In this document: piece by piece, positions 21,690-33,235 of the stretch | Layout: each line of letters opens with the position of its first letter | How positions within the stretch are numbered: the first letter of the stretch is position 1 | From: Dromiciops gliroides | Taxonomy: Eukaryota > Chordata > Mammalia > Microbiotheria > Microbiotheriidae | NCBI RefSeq assembly: GCF_019393635.1 | Contig: NC_057861.1 | Location: 726,508,232 to 726,572,231 of the forward strand | Direction: 5' to 3' | Length of the DNA: 64,000 nucleotides | Translations under genes and position numbers: made by a program | The notes under the pieces: model-generated | What the model saw: the letters and a program-made list of their open reading frames with translations, nothing else | The model's database searches: none | Told to the model about the DNA's origin: nothing

Positions 21690-22400
21690 TCTCTTCTCTC
21701 TTGCTCTCACCCTCACCTTCTCTCCACTCATATGACCACTCCCCAAATAAAAGTCCCTGTGACTTCTCACTGCGACTATCGCAATAACTCCCCGATTAGT
21801 CTCTCCCACATCTTTCCTTTCTCCAATCCATCTTCCAGACTGCTATCAGATTGATGTGCTTAAAACAAAGTTGAACCATGTGACTATCCAGTTCAAGAAA
21901 CTCATTCTTGCTTCTAAGACAAAATACAAACTCCTCTGAAGTTTTTAAAATTCTTCACAGCTGACTCCAACATGTCTTTCCAGACTTAATTCCCATTACT
22001 CCCCCCTCTCTTATGCACATTATATAATAACAAATTATTTTTGTCATTCCCTATATATAACATTATATGTCTTGCCTCTTCGCCTTTGCATAGGAGGTGT
22101 CCCATGCCTGGAATGCACTCCTTATATATCTGTCCCTCCTAGAATTTCAGGCTGCATTCAAGGCTCAACTTAAATACATTACCACCTCTCACTTCAGCCT
22201 TTCCTGATTCCCTCCAATCGTTAGTTCTCACCTCCCCACTAAAAAAAAATGCTATTTATTTGTATATGTTGTGTACATGATTATCTGGGTATATATTGAA
22301 ACCCCTCATAGAAAGTGAATTCCTTGAAGCTAAATTTTTGGTTTTTATCCCTAGCTCCTAGCACATAGTAGGTGTTTAATAAATGCTTGTTGAATAGCAT
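21690..22400 (+). mobile_element. L2/CR1-clade LINE 3' region
   Basis: Carboxy-terminal and 3' UTR text of an L2-type LINE on the plus strand: 'gtcccatgcctggaatgcac', 'caaggctcaacttaaatac', 'gcctttcctgattccctcca', and the terminus AGCACATAGTAGGTGTTTAA+TAAATGCTTG at about 22360-22390. All frames are broken. Confidence 0.72.
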
Positions 22401-22414
22401 GGTGTTAATGAAAA

Positions 22415-22615
22415 TAGTACAGTATTTTGAGTCAGAGGGCCGAGGCTCAAATCCTGACTCTGCCACTTTCAAACAACTATTTATATGACATTGACCAAGT
22501 GATTTAACTTATCTAGACTCCGTTTCCTCATTTGTAAAATGAAATGATTGGATTAGATGGTCCCTAAGACCCCTTCAAATTCAAAGTCTATAATCTTCCA
22601 ATCCTATGATTTTGA
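22415..22615 (+). mobile_element. MIR element
   Basis: Box-B-like GGCTCAAATCCTGACTC, 'tttcctcatttgtaaaatga', then the marsupial-type end 'ggattagatggtccctaaga'. Confidence 0.78.
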
Positions 22616-23034
22616 TTGAATCTGCCAACAGAGTGAGCAGGAAGGGAGTTTTCAAGTCTTCCCAAAAATAAGTGGTACCCATGAACATGACAAATCACCC
22701 TGTCCACTTTTCTGACCTATAAGATGAGCTCTTACACTCCATATGAGTAGCCGGAGCAGCTGACTGAGCAGCAATCTCCAAATAGGTAGGAATCAATATG
22801 AAGGACTTCAGCCAGCAGGTGGCAATGTTTAAGACAATCTCAAGATGTCCTACTTAGCAAGATTCAGGTCCCAGAGGACAAAGCAAAGAACTGTTACTGA
22901 CACCACTCAAAACTCCTTCAGGGAGTAGAAGTGATATTGGGGACTGTTCTTGTATGACAAGGTCTAATTTGAGATTGAATCATTTTCTTATTTGAATAAG
23001 GAATTTAAGGTTTACTAATAAAGCTCTTTCAGAT

Positions 23035-23278
23035 TTAATAATAGCTAGCATTTATTTAGTACTTTAAGCTCCCCTACAGGATTTTCATTATTTTGTTTCA
23101 TCCTCACAATAACTCTGGGAGGTAGGTGCTATTCCCATTTTGCAGATGAGGAAACTGAAACTAAAAGAAAATGACTTGTCCAGGGTCACACAACTACATA
23201 CATGTCTGGGGGAGGATTTACACTCAGGACTTCCTAACTGAAAGCCCAGTACTCTTATCTACTGCACCACATCGGCAA
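23035..23278 (-). mobile_element. MIR element
   Basis: Antisense MIR: 'tcctcacaataactctggga', 'gcagatgaggaaactgaaac', GTCCAGGGTCACACAACTA, ending at the head complement 'ttatctactgcaccac'. Confidence 0.82.
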
Positions 23279-23364
23279 GTAATCTGGCAAGTGGGAGAGC
23301 TGCTTTCAGTTTGCTGGGATGTCCAAGGCCTGTTATTGCTATAGACTTCTGTGCTCCACTCAAT

Positions 23365-23545
23365 AGGCTTATAGAAGACTAGGTCCATAAGGGCTTTTAG
23401 AGATGATCCAGCCCCACCCTTTCATTTTAAAAATAAGGGAAATGAATCTCAGAAAAGGGGAAGTATTATTTCTAGCAGCATAAAGCTAGTAATTGAATAA
23501 ACTGGAACAGAACCTGGGTCTCTGGATTCCTTGGCACATTCTCTT
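23365..23545 (-). mobile_element. MIR-like fragment
   Basis: 'Agagatgatccagccccacc' followed by a decayed 'gaggaaactgaggccc' block and 'aacctgggtctctggattcc'. Confidence 0.6.
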
Positions 23546-23617
23546 TCCTGTCCACCTGTTGCTTTCATGAATAATAACCTCCATGGCATAGGGGTAGCTA
23601 AAACCAAGTTTACATGT

Positions 23618-23870
23618 TAAGGCAGGGTGGCATACTAGAGAGAGCCCTAGACTATTAGTCAAGGAGATCTTTGTTCACCTCTCCCCTCAGACACTTTCAA
23701 ATTGTGTGATCCTGGGCAAGTTGCTTGATCTCTTTTGCCCTCTGTTTTCTCATCTGCAGAATAAAAATAATACCTTCTGTACAATGTTGCTACAAGGATC
23801 AGATGAGATCATGTTTGTGAAGCCCTTTTCATACTTAAAGTTAATCTTATAAATATGGCTCCTAAGAATA
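23618..23870 (+). mobile_element. MIR element
   Basis: 'Tgatcctgggcaagttgctt', 'ttttctcatctgcagaataa', then ATAATACCTTCTG, 'atgttgctacaaggatcaga' and GTGAAGCCCTTTTCA. A near full-length sense copy. Confidence 0.78.
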
Positions 23871-24500
23871 ATCATTAGCACAGCTCCTTCCTCCTAAAAG
23901 ACTAAAGTTGCTTAACCACTTGACAATTTCCCCCATGGTGACATAACACTTCCCTGGCTGCCCAGGAAGAGGCTGTTGCTGCATGCCTACATTATCTGTA
24001 GAATCCAAAGTGTGAGCAAGAAAGGATAATAAGACAGAAACATCTAGAATAGACCAGGCTAAACAAATTAGTGGCTAAACAAATTAGGACTCACGAAGGG
24101 GTAATGCGGGTAGTCCCTGTGTCAGAAATGATATCATTGACAGGAAGAATTCCACATGATCACTCTAGTGCTTCTTGGAACAAATTACCACAAACAAGAG
24201 AATGACCCCAAACCCTTACTCTGCCTTCCAGAGTACATAGACCACAAGGGGGCCAATGAAGAGGTATGGTGACATGTTTAAAATGCCTAATGAGTAATTC
24301 CATAGAATGCTTCATATTTAGATGGAAGATGTTATAATGGTAATTGGAAAAAGCCACTTATTTCATTTTTCTTAATATCAACAGGAGAGTCTTTTGTGAT
24401 TTTAGCATTTCTTTTGTGTACAGGAAATATATAATTGTCTTATACTTTATTGACATTGTGTAATGAGGACGGTTTGCTCCTACCCTTTTGGGGAGACCAG
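23871..24500. other. Unassigned intergenic sequence
   Basis: No gene or repeat recognised. Confidence 0.35.
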
Positions 24501-24504
24501 ATAT

Positions 24505-24735
24505 GATCAATCAATCAGTAAACATGTGTTAAGTACTGGCTATGTGCCAAGCACTATGCTGAGCACTAGGGTGGGAGGTGGGGGGTGGGGGGGAAGTACA
24601 AAAAGAGGCAAAAGACAGTCCCTTCCCTCAAGGAGTTTACAATCTAATGGGGAAGATAACACACAAAGAAATATATACAATACAAGGTATATACAGGATA
24701 AATAGAAAATAATTAAGAGGGAAGGCAACAGTATT
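24505..24735 (+). mobile_element. LINE-derived fragment (AGCACTATGCTGAGCACT type)
   Basis: A long copy: AATCAATCAGTAAACATGTG, TATGTGCCAAGCACTATGCT, a G-rich expansion at 24570-24595, 'ccctcaaggagtttacaatc' and 'ggtatatacaggataaatag'. Confidence 0.65.
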
Positions 24736-24739
24736 AAAG

Positions 24740-25550
24740 GGGATTGGGAAAGGCTTCCTGAAAAAAATGCGAATTGGGTCAGGATTGAAAAGAAGCCAGG
24801 GAAGTCATTAGGCAGAGTCGAGGATGGAGACCATTTAAGGCAGGACCTGCTCATGAGCCAGAATCTTATCTACAAGTAAAATTTCCCCAGGGTAGTGGGG
24901 TAAGGGCTTAGTGATCCAAAGAATTTGAGAAAGGAGAGAAAGATATCTCACTAGAGGACAGATTTCTCCGTATTGAACCCAGTCCAGATCACATGCTTAG
25001 GTCAAGAGGTGAGAGGAACCATGTTGGGAGAGGGAGTAGGTACAGTGTTCAAGTTCTTTGGGCACAGGATTGCTTCTTTAGTGTTAGTGTCATTATAATA
25101 ATGCTTGTTTGGGTATAGACTTGAGGCTAAAGGTGGGAATGAAAAAGAGGGGTGCTCACTTCCATCTCTGATCCCCACCATTGGAATGTGAACAGGTCAG
25201 AGATTTCCTAGATATTCCCTTTTCTCTTCCCACCAGATGTTTCCTATTCCCTCATCACTGCTCTCAATTCCATTCCTGCAGAAGGATTCTTTTGCTTATG
25301 TGTGAAGAAGAGGGAAAGGAGTGAATGAGGAAACATTGCACAGCCTTGTCCCAAACAAAAAAAAAATGGCACTTTAACTCATATTAGCCATATTAGGCTG
25401 ATATTAATCATATTCGATTAAAAAAATAATTCTGGCATCTAGTTTAGTTCTGCCCTTTCAGAAGTTCATAAAAATAAAAGCTAAATCTGGAAGATTCTTT
25501 CCCATTTGTGGGTTGGAGCTTCCAACGAGGATAACCAAAATCTCTAGCAT
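24740..25550. other. Unassigned intergenic sequence
   Basis: No coding domain or defined repeat seen. Confidence 0.35.
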
Positions 25551-25745
25551 TTTTTTTTATTTTATTTTTATTTTTTAATTAATAAAGTATTTTATTTTTT
25601 TACATGTAAAGATAGTTCTCAACTTTTGTTTATACAAGCTTTACAATTACAGATTTTTTCTCCCTCCCTCCCCTCCCTCCCCTCTCCCCTAGACAGCAGG
25701 TAATCTGATATAGGTTTTATATATATACACATAATAACATTAATC
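25551..25745 (-). mobile_element. L1 3' end (antisense)
   Basis: Poly(T), then 'taataaagtattttatttt' and 'acatgtaaagatagttctca', and the pyrimidine-rich 'ctccctccctcccctccctc' part. This is the L1 3' UTR seen in sense at 30.3-30.4 kb. Confidence 0.75.
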
Positions 25746-25884
25746 CTACTTAGAATTTTCAAAAGAGGAATTAATTGGTTCTCAGTGTATCTGTCTCTGT
25801 CTATCTAGCTAGCTATCTATACATATACACATAAATACACACATATATGTGTGTATGTTTATACACCAATATCAGCACTAATTC

Positions 25885-26118
25885 TCTTTTGTGGGACTTA
25901 GATTCAGGAAAACCTGAGTTTAAATCCTGATTGAGACACTTATTAACTATATGGCAAGTCACGTCATCTTTTTTAGCCAACATTGATCTATTTTTAAAAC
26001 AGGAATAATAATAGTATTTACTTTCCAGGGTCGTTGTGAGGACAAAATGAGAAAACATATGTAAAGTGCTCTGTAAACTTTAAAGTTATATAAATGCTAA
26101 CATCATCATCATCATTTC
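25885..26118 (+). mobile_element. MIR element
   Basis: 'Tgagtttaaatcctgattga', 'ggaataataatagtatttac', 'ggtcgttgtgaggacaaaat', 'gtaaagtgctctgtaaactt', ending in (CAT)n. Confidence 0.8.
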
Positions 26119-26835
26119 CCTTAAAGTTCCATTGTCATTATTAGGAATATATAGGAATTCAAAAATAACAAAGATCAATCTTACTTTTACCTAGAAAAGC
26201 AGGATGGTTTTAGTGCTAATTAAAGCAGAAGATATAAACATAGCTCTAAAGGAAAGAAAAAAAACCCCAACAAATTTGGAGTAAATGATCTCAGGCAGCA
26301 AGAAAGGGAAGTGGGAAAAGCCATTTCCTCATCTGGTACCAATTTTCCCAAATGGAAAGTTAGCCCTTAGTGTTTTTTTCCTTCATCCTGGCTGCTGAAA
26401 GTGAGGCAGCTAACACCAAGCTGTAGCAGTGCCCAGGGCTCAGGCAACAGCCCTCACAGGCAGCCATGGCATCTCTGGGATCAGTTTCCCCAAGCTCTAG
26501 TCTCCTCCAGCCACTGCTAAATTTTACTTTGAATATGCTTTTCTGAAAATTCTATTTATTTTTCCTAGTTATTCTTCTGTGGCAAATCAGAACAATCCTA
26601 ATAGAACCTCTATTATGAAACAACCCTCCAGAAAAATCCATTAAAGTTATACGGTTTTCCTGATTTTTCCTCCAAGAAGTGCCTGGTAGTCAATTCAATC
26701 AACTGAGTCTTTTTTGAGGTAATATAAATGATCCTGGAAAACACTTGCTCCATGGCAAGTTAGATGATATAATTTTCCATTGCCCATTGTCAAGATGTCC
26801 AGTATAATAAGGTTAGACTATGTAATTTTCCCGTT
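26119..26835. other. Unassigned intergenic sequence
   Basis: Apparently unique sequence; bases 26380-26520 are less AT-rich than the surroundings. No open frame of note. Confidence 0.35.
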
Positions 26836-26839
26836 TGTC

Positions 26840-26965
26840 CAGAGGATCATAGGTCTGGAGCTGGAAGGGGCCTCACAGGTCACTGATATCAATTTCTTCA
26901 TTTTACAGGTAAGGAACTTGAAGTCCAAGACAGTTACGTGAATTGTCCAAGGTCATCTAGGTAAT
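26840..26965 (-). mobile_element. MIR-like fragment
   Basis: 'Gatcataggtctggagctgg', GGGGCCTCACAGGTCACT, 'ttcattttacaggtaaggaa', 'tccaaggtcatctaggtaat'. Confidence 0.7.
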
Positions 26966-27370
26966 AATGGTCAGAGGCAATATAATATTTTTTGGATTAT
27001 TAACAAAACTCATTTTGACTGAGCATACCCAACATGTGTCATCTTCAGGCCAATAGGTAGAAAATTATGAGATTGTACCTATGATACCTCTGCATGTTTT
27101 TTTTTTTAATCTAACTGATGATTCCTACTATCATCAAAATTGTGGCTTAACAAAACGGCATTTAAAAGCATCAATTAACCTTGAAAATACAAATGCAAGC
27201 ACAAAATAAACCAGAAAACTGAGAATAAAAAACTAATTAATTGACTAATTTGCTTATTATTAAAATCCTGAGGGGCAGAACCAAGGTGGCAGAGGAGAGG
27301 CTGTGACTCCCGAAAGCTCCCAATAAACCCGTTCCACTCCCAAATAATGCCATTAAAAACAACAACAATG

Positions 27371-27525
27371 GGGGGCAGCTAGGTGGCTCAGTGGATAGAG
27401 CACCAGCCCTGGCGTCAGGAGTACCTGAGTTCAAATCCGGCCTCAAACACTTAACACTTACTAGCTGTGTGACCCTGGGCAAGTCACTTAACTCCAATTG
27501 CCTCACTAAAAAATTAAAAAAAAAC
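27371..27525 (+). mobile_element. Marsupial tRNA-derived SINE in L1 5' UTR
   Basis: Full-length plus-strand copy; the tail merges into (AAC)n at 27522-27552. It disrupts the 5' UTR of the HAL1-like element, so it is younger. Confidence 0.9.
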
Positions 27526-28060
27526 AACAACAACAACAACAACAACAACAAAAAAAACAGAGCAGCCTAACGCACATAAGAAGAGAGTGAGACTATTTTC
27601 CAGCCAAAGACAGCAATTGGGATCACCTGCTGATTAGTCTGAGAGATGAGCTCAGCATGTGGTCCGAACCCAGCCAAGAACAGACCGCACCTCCAGCACC
27701 TGGGAGTCTTTGGCACTAGCAGCTTCTTCTGATGCTCTGCTCACGGACCAGTGAGGGGCTTTGGCAGTTGGCTGGGGTGAAGTAGCTGCAGTCTCTGCTG
27801 GAGTTGGGGGCAAAACACTCTGAACCAGTGGGCCAAATCAAGTGGTGGCAGCCCAGTGGGGGAAGGGCACAGGCACGCCAAGTTTCCAACCATAGAGAAT
27901 CAGATTTCAATCAAACATCTGCTTCTGGCTTGAGATAAGCAGGCAAAGAAAACAGCAGACCATAGACAGCTTCTTTGGGGGAGGGGTAGACCAGAATACA
28001 CCCTCAGAAGAAGATAATAACAAAGTCAAAGCTCCAACATCCAAAGTTTGTGAGAAAAAT

Positions 28061-28903
28061 ATGAATTGGTCTCGCGTCATGGAAGCACTCAAAAGGGACT
28101 TTGAAGAGAAAGTAGGAGAGATAGAAGGAAGATTTAGAGAGATGGAGGAAAGAAAGGAAAGAGAAATGAGAATAATACAGGAAAGTCATGAGAAAAAAGT
28201 CAACAATTTGAAAAGCCAAATGCGAAAGAAGATAGAAAAGCTCTCTCAAGAAAATAAGTAAAATTAAAAAGAATTAGGATTGGACAATGGAAGCCAGTGA
28301 GTTTATGAGAAACCAGACACAGTAAAGCAAATTCAATTGAATTAAAACAATAGAGGGCAAAATGAAATATCTCCTTGGAAAAACAGCTCACCTTGAAAAT
28401 CATTGGACATCCCGAAAATCATGAACAAAATAAGAGTTTAGATATCATCTTCCAAGAAATTATCAGGAAAAATTGCCCTGATATTCTAGAAGCAGAAGGT
28501 AAAATAAACTTTGAAAGAATCCACCAATCACCTCCTAAAAGAGTTCCCAAAAGGAAAACCTCCAGAAATATTATAGCTAAATTCCAGAGATCCCAGGTCA
28601 AGGAGAAAATATTGCAAGCAGCTAGAAAAAAAGGAATTCAAATACTGTGGAGCTACAGTAAGGATAACATGAGATCTAGTAGCATCTACATTAAAGGACC
28701 AGAGGGCATGGAATATGATATTCCAGAGAGCAAAAGAACTGGCACTACAGCCAAAAATCATCTACCCAGCAAAACTGATTATAATATTTCAGGGGGAAAA
28801 ATGGAAATTCGATGAAAAAGAGAACTTCCAGGCATTTGTGATGAAAAAACCTGAACTGAATATAAAATTTGACTTTCAAATACAAGACCCTAAAGAAGCA
28901 TAA
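28061..28903 (+). pseudogene. L1/HAL1 ORF1 relic (RNA-binding chaperone)
   Basis: L1 ORF1p is a trimeric RNA-binding chaperone of the retrotransposon particle. Bases 28061-28261 give the Glu/Lys-rich coiled coil (MNWSRVMEALKRDFEEKVGE), closed by a stop. Bases 28375-28815 give the RRM and carboxy-terminal domain, with LKIIGHPENHEQN and RKTSRNIIAKFQRSQVKEKI. The end of the protein (KWKFDEKENFQAFV, QIQDPKEA) is in another frame (to 28903), so there is a frameshift near 28715-28815. The frame is not functional. Order and length fit the family's usual roughly 300-350 residues. Confidence 0.85.
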
Positions 28904-29099
28904 AAAGGTAAGCAGGAAAAAGAAATCATGAGGGATATTAAAAGATTAAAGTGTTTACATTTCTACTTGGGAAACTCATCATATCTTTCTCAGTATTAAG
29001 GCAGCTGAAAGGAATATACTTAGAGGGCACAGGTCTGAATTGAATATGAAGGGATGATATCTGTAAAGCTTTTATTTTTTGTTTATATTTGTTTTTTGG

Positions 29100-29205
29100 G
29101 GGTAGGCAGGGCGGGATGTCTTATGTCTGGGGCCAGATATGGACTTGGGGCCCCCTGGGTCCAGGGCCAGGGCTTTGTCCACTGTGTCACCTAGCTGACC
29201 GATGA
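29100..29205 (-). mobile_element. Diverged SINE fragment
   Basis: GGGTCCAGGGCCAGGGCTTT then 'tccactgtgtcacctagctg' is a minus-strand SINE head. The other half is strongly altered and G-rich. Confidence 0.55.
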
Positions 29206-30412
29206 TGACATCTTCAAAATAAAGATAAGGGGTAAGAGGAATGCACTGGAAGAAAGGGAAAGGGGGAGGTCAACTAGGGAAAAGTAGCTCACATAAAAGA
29301 AACAAGAAAATGCTCATGGAGTAGAGGGGAAGATGGGGAAGGAGTGGGGGAGTGAATGAACCTTACTCTCATCAGAATTGGCTCAAAGAGGGAATAACAT
29401 ACACACCCAAGTGGGTATAGTAATATATTGTGCCCTGAGGGAAAGTGGCAGAAGAAGGAGATAGGGGAAGGAGAGGAAAAGGAAGGAAGGGCAGATTGGG
29501 GGAGGAGGCAGCAAAAAGAGGGATAGGGTGAAGGAAGATAGTAAATAGAGTAAAAATCAAGAGGGAGGGAAAAAGATGGAGGGTAATATAGTTAGCAATA
29601 GTAATTGTGAAAGAAATGATGAGCAGGATGATATCAGAAAGATGTATGAAAAAATGCAAACCATCAACAGAGAATTGATGGTATCTAAATACAGATTGAA
29701 GTATAATTCTATTTGTTATCTCCTCTTTCTAAAAGTATTTTGTCTATTTTCTTACACAATCTAACTAATGAGAAGATGTTTTGCATAACTGCACATGTAT
29801 GGCATATATTGAAATGCTGGATTTCATAGGGAGGGATGAGGAGGGAGGGAAGAAGAAAATTTAGAACACAAAGTTTTAAAAAATCAATGTGAAAAGTAAT
29901 GATGAGGAGGAGTAGTACAAAGAAACCTGGAAGGACTTACATGAACTGATGCTGACTGAGAGGAGCAGAACCAGGAGAACATTGTACACAGTAATAGCAA
30001 CATTGGGTGATGAACAATGGTGATAGATTTGTCTCTTTTTAGCAATGCGATGGTCCAAAACAATTTCAAAGAACTCCATGATAGAAAATATTCTCAACAT
30101 CCAGAAAAAAGAACTATGGTTTATGAATGCAGATTGAACAATACTGTTTCTACTTTGGGGCTGTTTTTTTTTTCCTTCTTTGTTGAGGTTTTTCCTTGGG
30201 CTCTGACTCTTCTTTCACAATATGACTAATGCAGAAATATGTTTAATGTGATTGCATATATATAACCTATATTAGATTATTTTCTGTCTTGGGGAAGAGC
30301 AAGGGAAGGGAGGGTGGGAGAAAAATTTGGAACTGAAAATCCTATACAAACAAATGTTGAAAACTATCCTTATATGTAACTGGAAAATAATAAAATACTG
30401 AACTTAAAAAAA

Positions 30413-30740
30413 TGCTGAAGTCATGATGTGTGTTTATGTACATTAGGGATTAGGGTTGTCCCCTTCTTCTTGGGCTGAAACTTGCTTTAAGGAAGGCCAA
30501 AGACACAGTTCCCACATAGAATGGAGTTAATTATTATTAGAGACTACGGTTAGCCTTGGGTGATTTGAATAATTTCAGCCAAGGGCTTAAACAGAAGAAA
30601 AGAAGTGGGAAGGAGAGAAAGTAAATGCTTGTTAATTGAAAAAAAGATTAATTAAAAAATAATCACTTAAAAATGTGAAAGAGAAAAAGGAGAAAAATGA
30701 GGAACAATTGTGATGTTTTACTAATTCTTAAATAAGTGCA
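30413..30740. other. Unassigned intergenic sequence
   Basis: Nothing recognised. Confidence 0.35.
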
Positions 30741-30744
30741 TAAA

Positions 30745-30826
30745 TAAGGAGATAGTAGCCCCACTGTATTCTTTCCTGGTTATACCACATGTGGAGTAGT
30801 GTGTTCAATTAAAAAACATGATAGGT

Positions 30827-30862
<36 letters not shown>

Positions 30863-30903
30863 TGGATGGATGCATGAATGCATGGATGGATGGGCAGATA
30901 GAT

Positions 30904-30972
<69 letters not shown>

Positions 30973-31215
30973 GCTGAAGAGTATCCAAAGGCAGGTGACT
31001 GGGATCATAAAGTCAATGTCAAATGTGGATTATTTGAAAGAACTGTGCATGTTTAGCCTGGAGGAGAAAAGATCCGGGGGTCCAGTTGGAGTTGTCATCA
31101 AATATTTGAAAACCTCTCTTTGGAAAAAGGGATTACATTATTTCTGCTGGCCCCCTTTAGAACTAGAAGCAATGGGGGGTGAAAGTTACAAAGACGGACA
31201 TTTAGGCTTGCTATA
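30745..31215 (+). mobile_element. CR1/L3-like LINE fragment with tetranucleotide expansion
   Basis: Bases 30760-30810 ('ggttataccacatgtggagt') and 30972-31215 (CAAAGGCAGGTGACTGGGAT, 'catgtttagcctggaggaga', 'gaactagaagcaatgggggg') match the carboxy end of CR1-clade reverse transcriptases and their 3' flank. A (GA)n/(GGAT)n/(GATA)n tract splits the element. Confidence 0.65.
30820..30971. repeat. (GA)n, (GGAT)n and (GATA)n tract
   Basis: GA-rich at 30826-30862, GGAT/GCAT at 30860-30895, then about 17 uninterrupted GATA units at 30902-30970. Expected to be length-polymorphic. Confidence 0.95.
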
Positions 31216-31830
31216 AGTATAACACAGGTTATCAAGATGCACCCCCTATACCTAGCCAGATATGAATGAGGAAGGGTAACTTGACCACAACTCACTTGTA
31301 GGTTTCCCCTTAATGTGCCACTCATTCAGTCATTGCTATATATTTAATTTGATCATTCTGAGCTCCATAGCCACCTCAGCTTTAATGAAATAGTTTCTTT
31401 ATAATTAATAAACTTTCCATATCCTTCTTGTTAGTTAATTAATTAGCTCAGTCCCCCACTCTAGTTCATTAAATATTACTTATTTAATAACTAGAGGAAA
31501 CCTCCTTTCCCAATAGTAATTACTATTATTTCTCTGTATTTAAATAAATACTTAAATCACTGAACAGGCACATTTTATTAACAAATGAAACCAATAATAA
31601 AGACATATCTCTTTGCAGCATTTTGACTAAGACAAATGTCCAATCTTGAGTCACCTCAACTCCTTGATATGACAGTAGATAACGCCCCTTTACTTATCTA
31701 GAAACATAGTATCACTGTATCCATTTCCTTCCAGATAGTGACTAAGGTTTCTTAAAAATCTCCCTTGTATTTCTCCAGAGGTTTATCTTTGTAAAGTTTC
31801 TTTATAATTTATCCTTTACAATAGTTATAA
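31216..31830. other. Unassigned intergenic sequence
   Basis: AT-rich with no recognised element. Confidence 0.35.
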
Positions 31831-31857
31831 TGAAGACAAAGTCTGACTCTATCTTTG

Positions 31858-31965
31858 TCTTTGTCGTTCTCTCTGTGTGTCTGTGTCTGTCACTTTCTCT
31901 GTCTCTATCTCTGTGTCTCTCTCTTTCTCTATCTCCCTCTCTCTGTGTCTCTCTTTCCTCTCTAC
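31858..31965. repeat. (CT)n-rich microsatellite
   Basis: Interrupted TCTC/TGTC repeats forming a polypyrimidine tract on the plus strand, directly followed by CTCTACAG. Confidence 0.9.
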
Positions 31966-31968
31966 AGA

Positions 31969-32189
31969 TTCTTCTGAGACCCTCTGAGATCACAAAGAAA
32001 ACATTAAAGGACCTTGTTTCTCTTTTGGAGGAAATCCAATGCAGAATCCAAGTCAGAGAGGAATCTCCTAAAGATGGTGAGCTCCTCCAGATGTTATATG
32101 AAGATTGCATTATGCTAACTTCTTCAAGCTCTGAAATATTCCAAAGCCTTTTAAATGAGATCAAAAAAGAGTTTGCTTTAACTATCTAG
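31969..32189 (+). other. Open segment behind a strong splice acceptor (candidate exon)
   Basis: After the polypyrimidine tract and CTCTACAG (AG ending at 31968) a frame stays open for about 73 codons to a TAG at 32187. It reads ILLRPSEITKKTLKDLVSLL, then EEIQCRIQVREESPKDGELL, an acidic/Leu-rich helix-like sequence. I do not recognise the family. It has neither a known repeat's text nor a supported upstream exon. It may be a chance frame. Confidence 0.25.
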
Positions 32190-32368
32190 TGCACAAATAA
32201 TGCCTATTGTCTAGACCATCATACTGACATAGTTTTCTAGACAACCTATACAGTTCCTGATCAGCATGTATGTAAAGGACCACCGGGCAAAGCTCGTGTT
32301 GGCTACAAAGACCCTGGGATTTATGTTTCTTCTGAGCCTGGGAATACAGGGAGCTATTAGGAAAACAG

Positions 32369-32526
32369 TGCTAGGTGCCCTATGTGGCACAGTGGATAAA
32401 GCATCGGCCCTGGATTCAAGAGGACCTGAGTTCAAATCCAGCCTCAGACACTTGACATTTACTAGCTGTGTGACTGTGGGCAAGTCACTTAACCTTCATT
32501 GCCCTGCTTAAAATTAAAAAATAAAA
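32369..32526 (+). mobile_element. Marsupial tRNA-derived SINE with altered head
   Basis: Plus-strand copy whose first 15 bases are rearranged (TGCTAGGTGCCCTATGTGGC). Flanked by AGGAAAACAG at 32359-32368 and 32527-32536. Confidence 0.9.
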
Positions 32527-32689
32527 AGGAAAACAGGGCTGAATGGCAGGGATTTCCCCCCTTCAGCAGGAGTATTTCAGCATCTCTTCAGAGAGACAGG
32601 AAAGAAGACAAGGAGAGAAGAGAGAGATGACAGCCTCTTCTCTCAACACATGGGGCAACACATGGCTACCATGGACTACCCATAATTCC

Positions 32690-32815
32690 AACATGACCCT
32701 GGGCAAGAAAATCCCCTAAACTCTCTAGTCTCATGTGTAAAATAAAGAAATTAGACTAGATGACCTCCAAGATCACTTCCAGCTCCACATTTATGGTCAT
32801 AAAATCTTAGGATAA
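32690..32815 (+). mobile_element. MIR 3' part
   Basis: 'Accctgggcaagaaaatccc', 'tctcatgtgtaaaataaaga', 'ttagactagatgacctccaa'. Sense orientation. Confidence 0.75.
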
Positions 32816-33169
32816 TTTTAAAAGACAATTTAATTGCACAAAGGGAAGAATACAGTATTGATTCAGCTGAGTGCAGTTTCTCTGTGCTCATGTTGGCCAT
32901 GCTAATGGTCTGCTGGCCATAAGGTGGAGGGATTATATTCTCTCACTTTTATACTAAGGAAAACAGGAAGCTCTGTGAATGGGCCAAGACTTTAGTCCAT
33001 TGAGCCAATTTGATCTTGAGAATGGTTTTAATAACTTTGATGGAAACAACAACAATTAACCTAGTCTATCCTGATGGGATAAGGCTTTGGGATTTTGTTC
33101 TTTCCTGAAGTGGAGCCCTTCATTGAAACCTACATAGTTCCAATGTAGGAACCTATATAGGATCATAGT

Positions 33170-33235
33170 TATAGAACTGGAAGATTCACTTGAGATTGGT
33201 CATTTAGTCCAATCCCTTCATTTTATATGTATTTT
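33170..33235 (-). mobile_element. MIR-like fragment
   Basis: 'Tagaactggaagattcactt' followed by 'agtccaatcccttcatttta'. Confidence 0.55.

Larger units (their letters stand above)
27272..30412 (+). mobile_element. HAL1-like (ORF1-only) L1 element
   Basis: Starts GGGGCAGAACCAAGGTGGCA, the usual marsupial L1 5' end. A 5' UTR (with an inserted SINE at 27371) leads to ORF1 remnants (28061-28903). After that comes an A/G-rich spacer up to about 29580, then directly L1 3' UTR sequence. No endonuclease or reverse-transcriptase sequence is present. A second 3' UTR copy (29881-30405) follows the first. The ends AAAATCCTGA (27262-27271) and AAAATGCTGA (30408-30417) look like a target duplication with one change. 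Half-L1 elements of this make-up (HAL1) are described in marsupials. Confidence 0.7.

Noticed and set aside
28061..28903. Host coiled-coil gene
   Set aside because: Motifs and order match L1 ORF1, with a stop and a frameshift, inside an element with an L1 start and L1 3' UTR.
31802..32164. 120-codon minus-strand frame
   Set aside because: Half of it is the complement of a CT microsatellite (Arg/Glu runs); the rest is antisense to the better plus-strand candidate.
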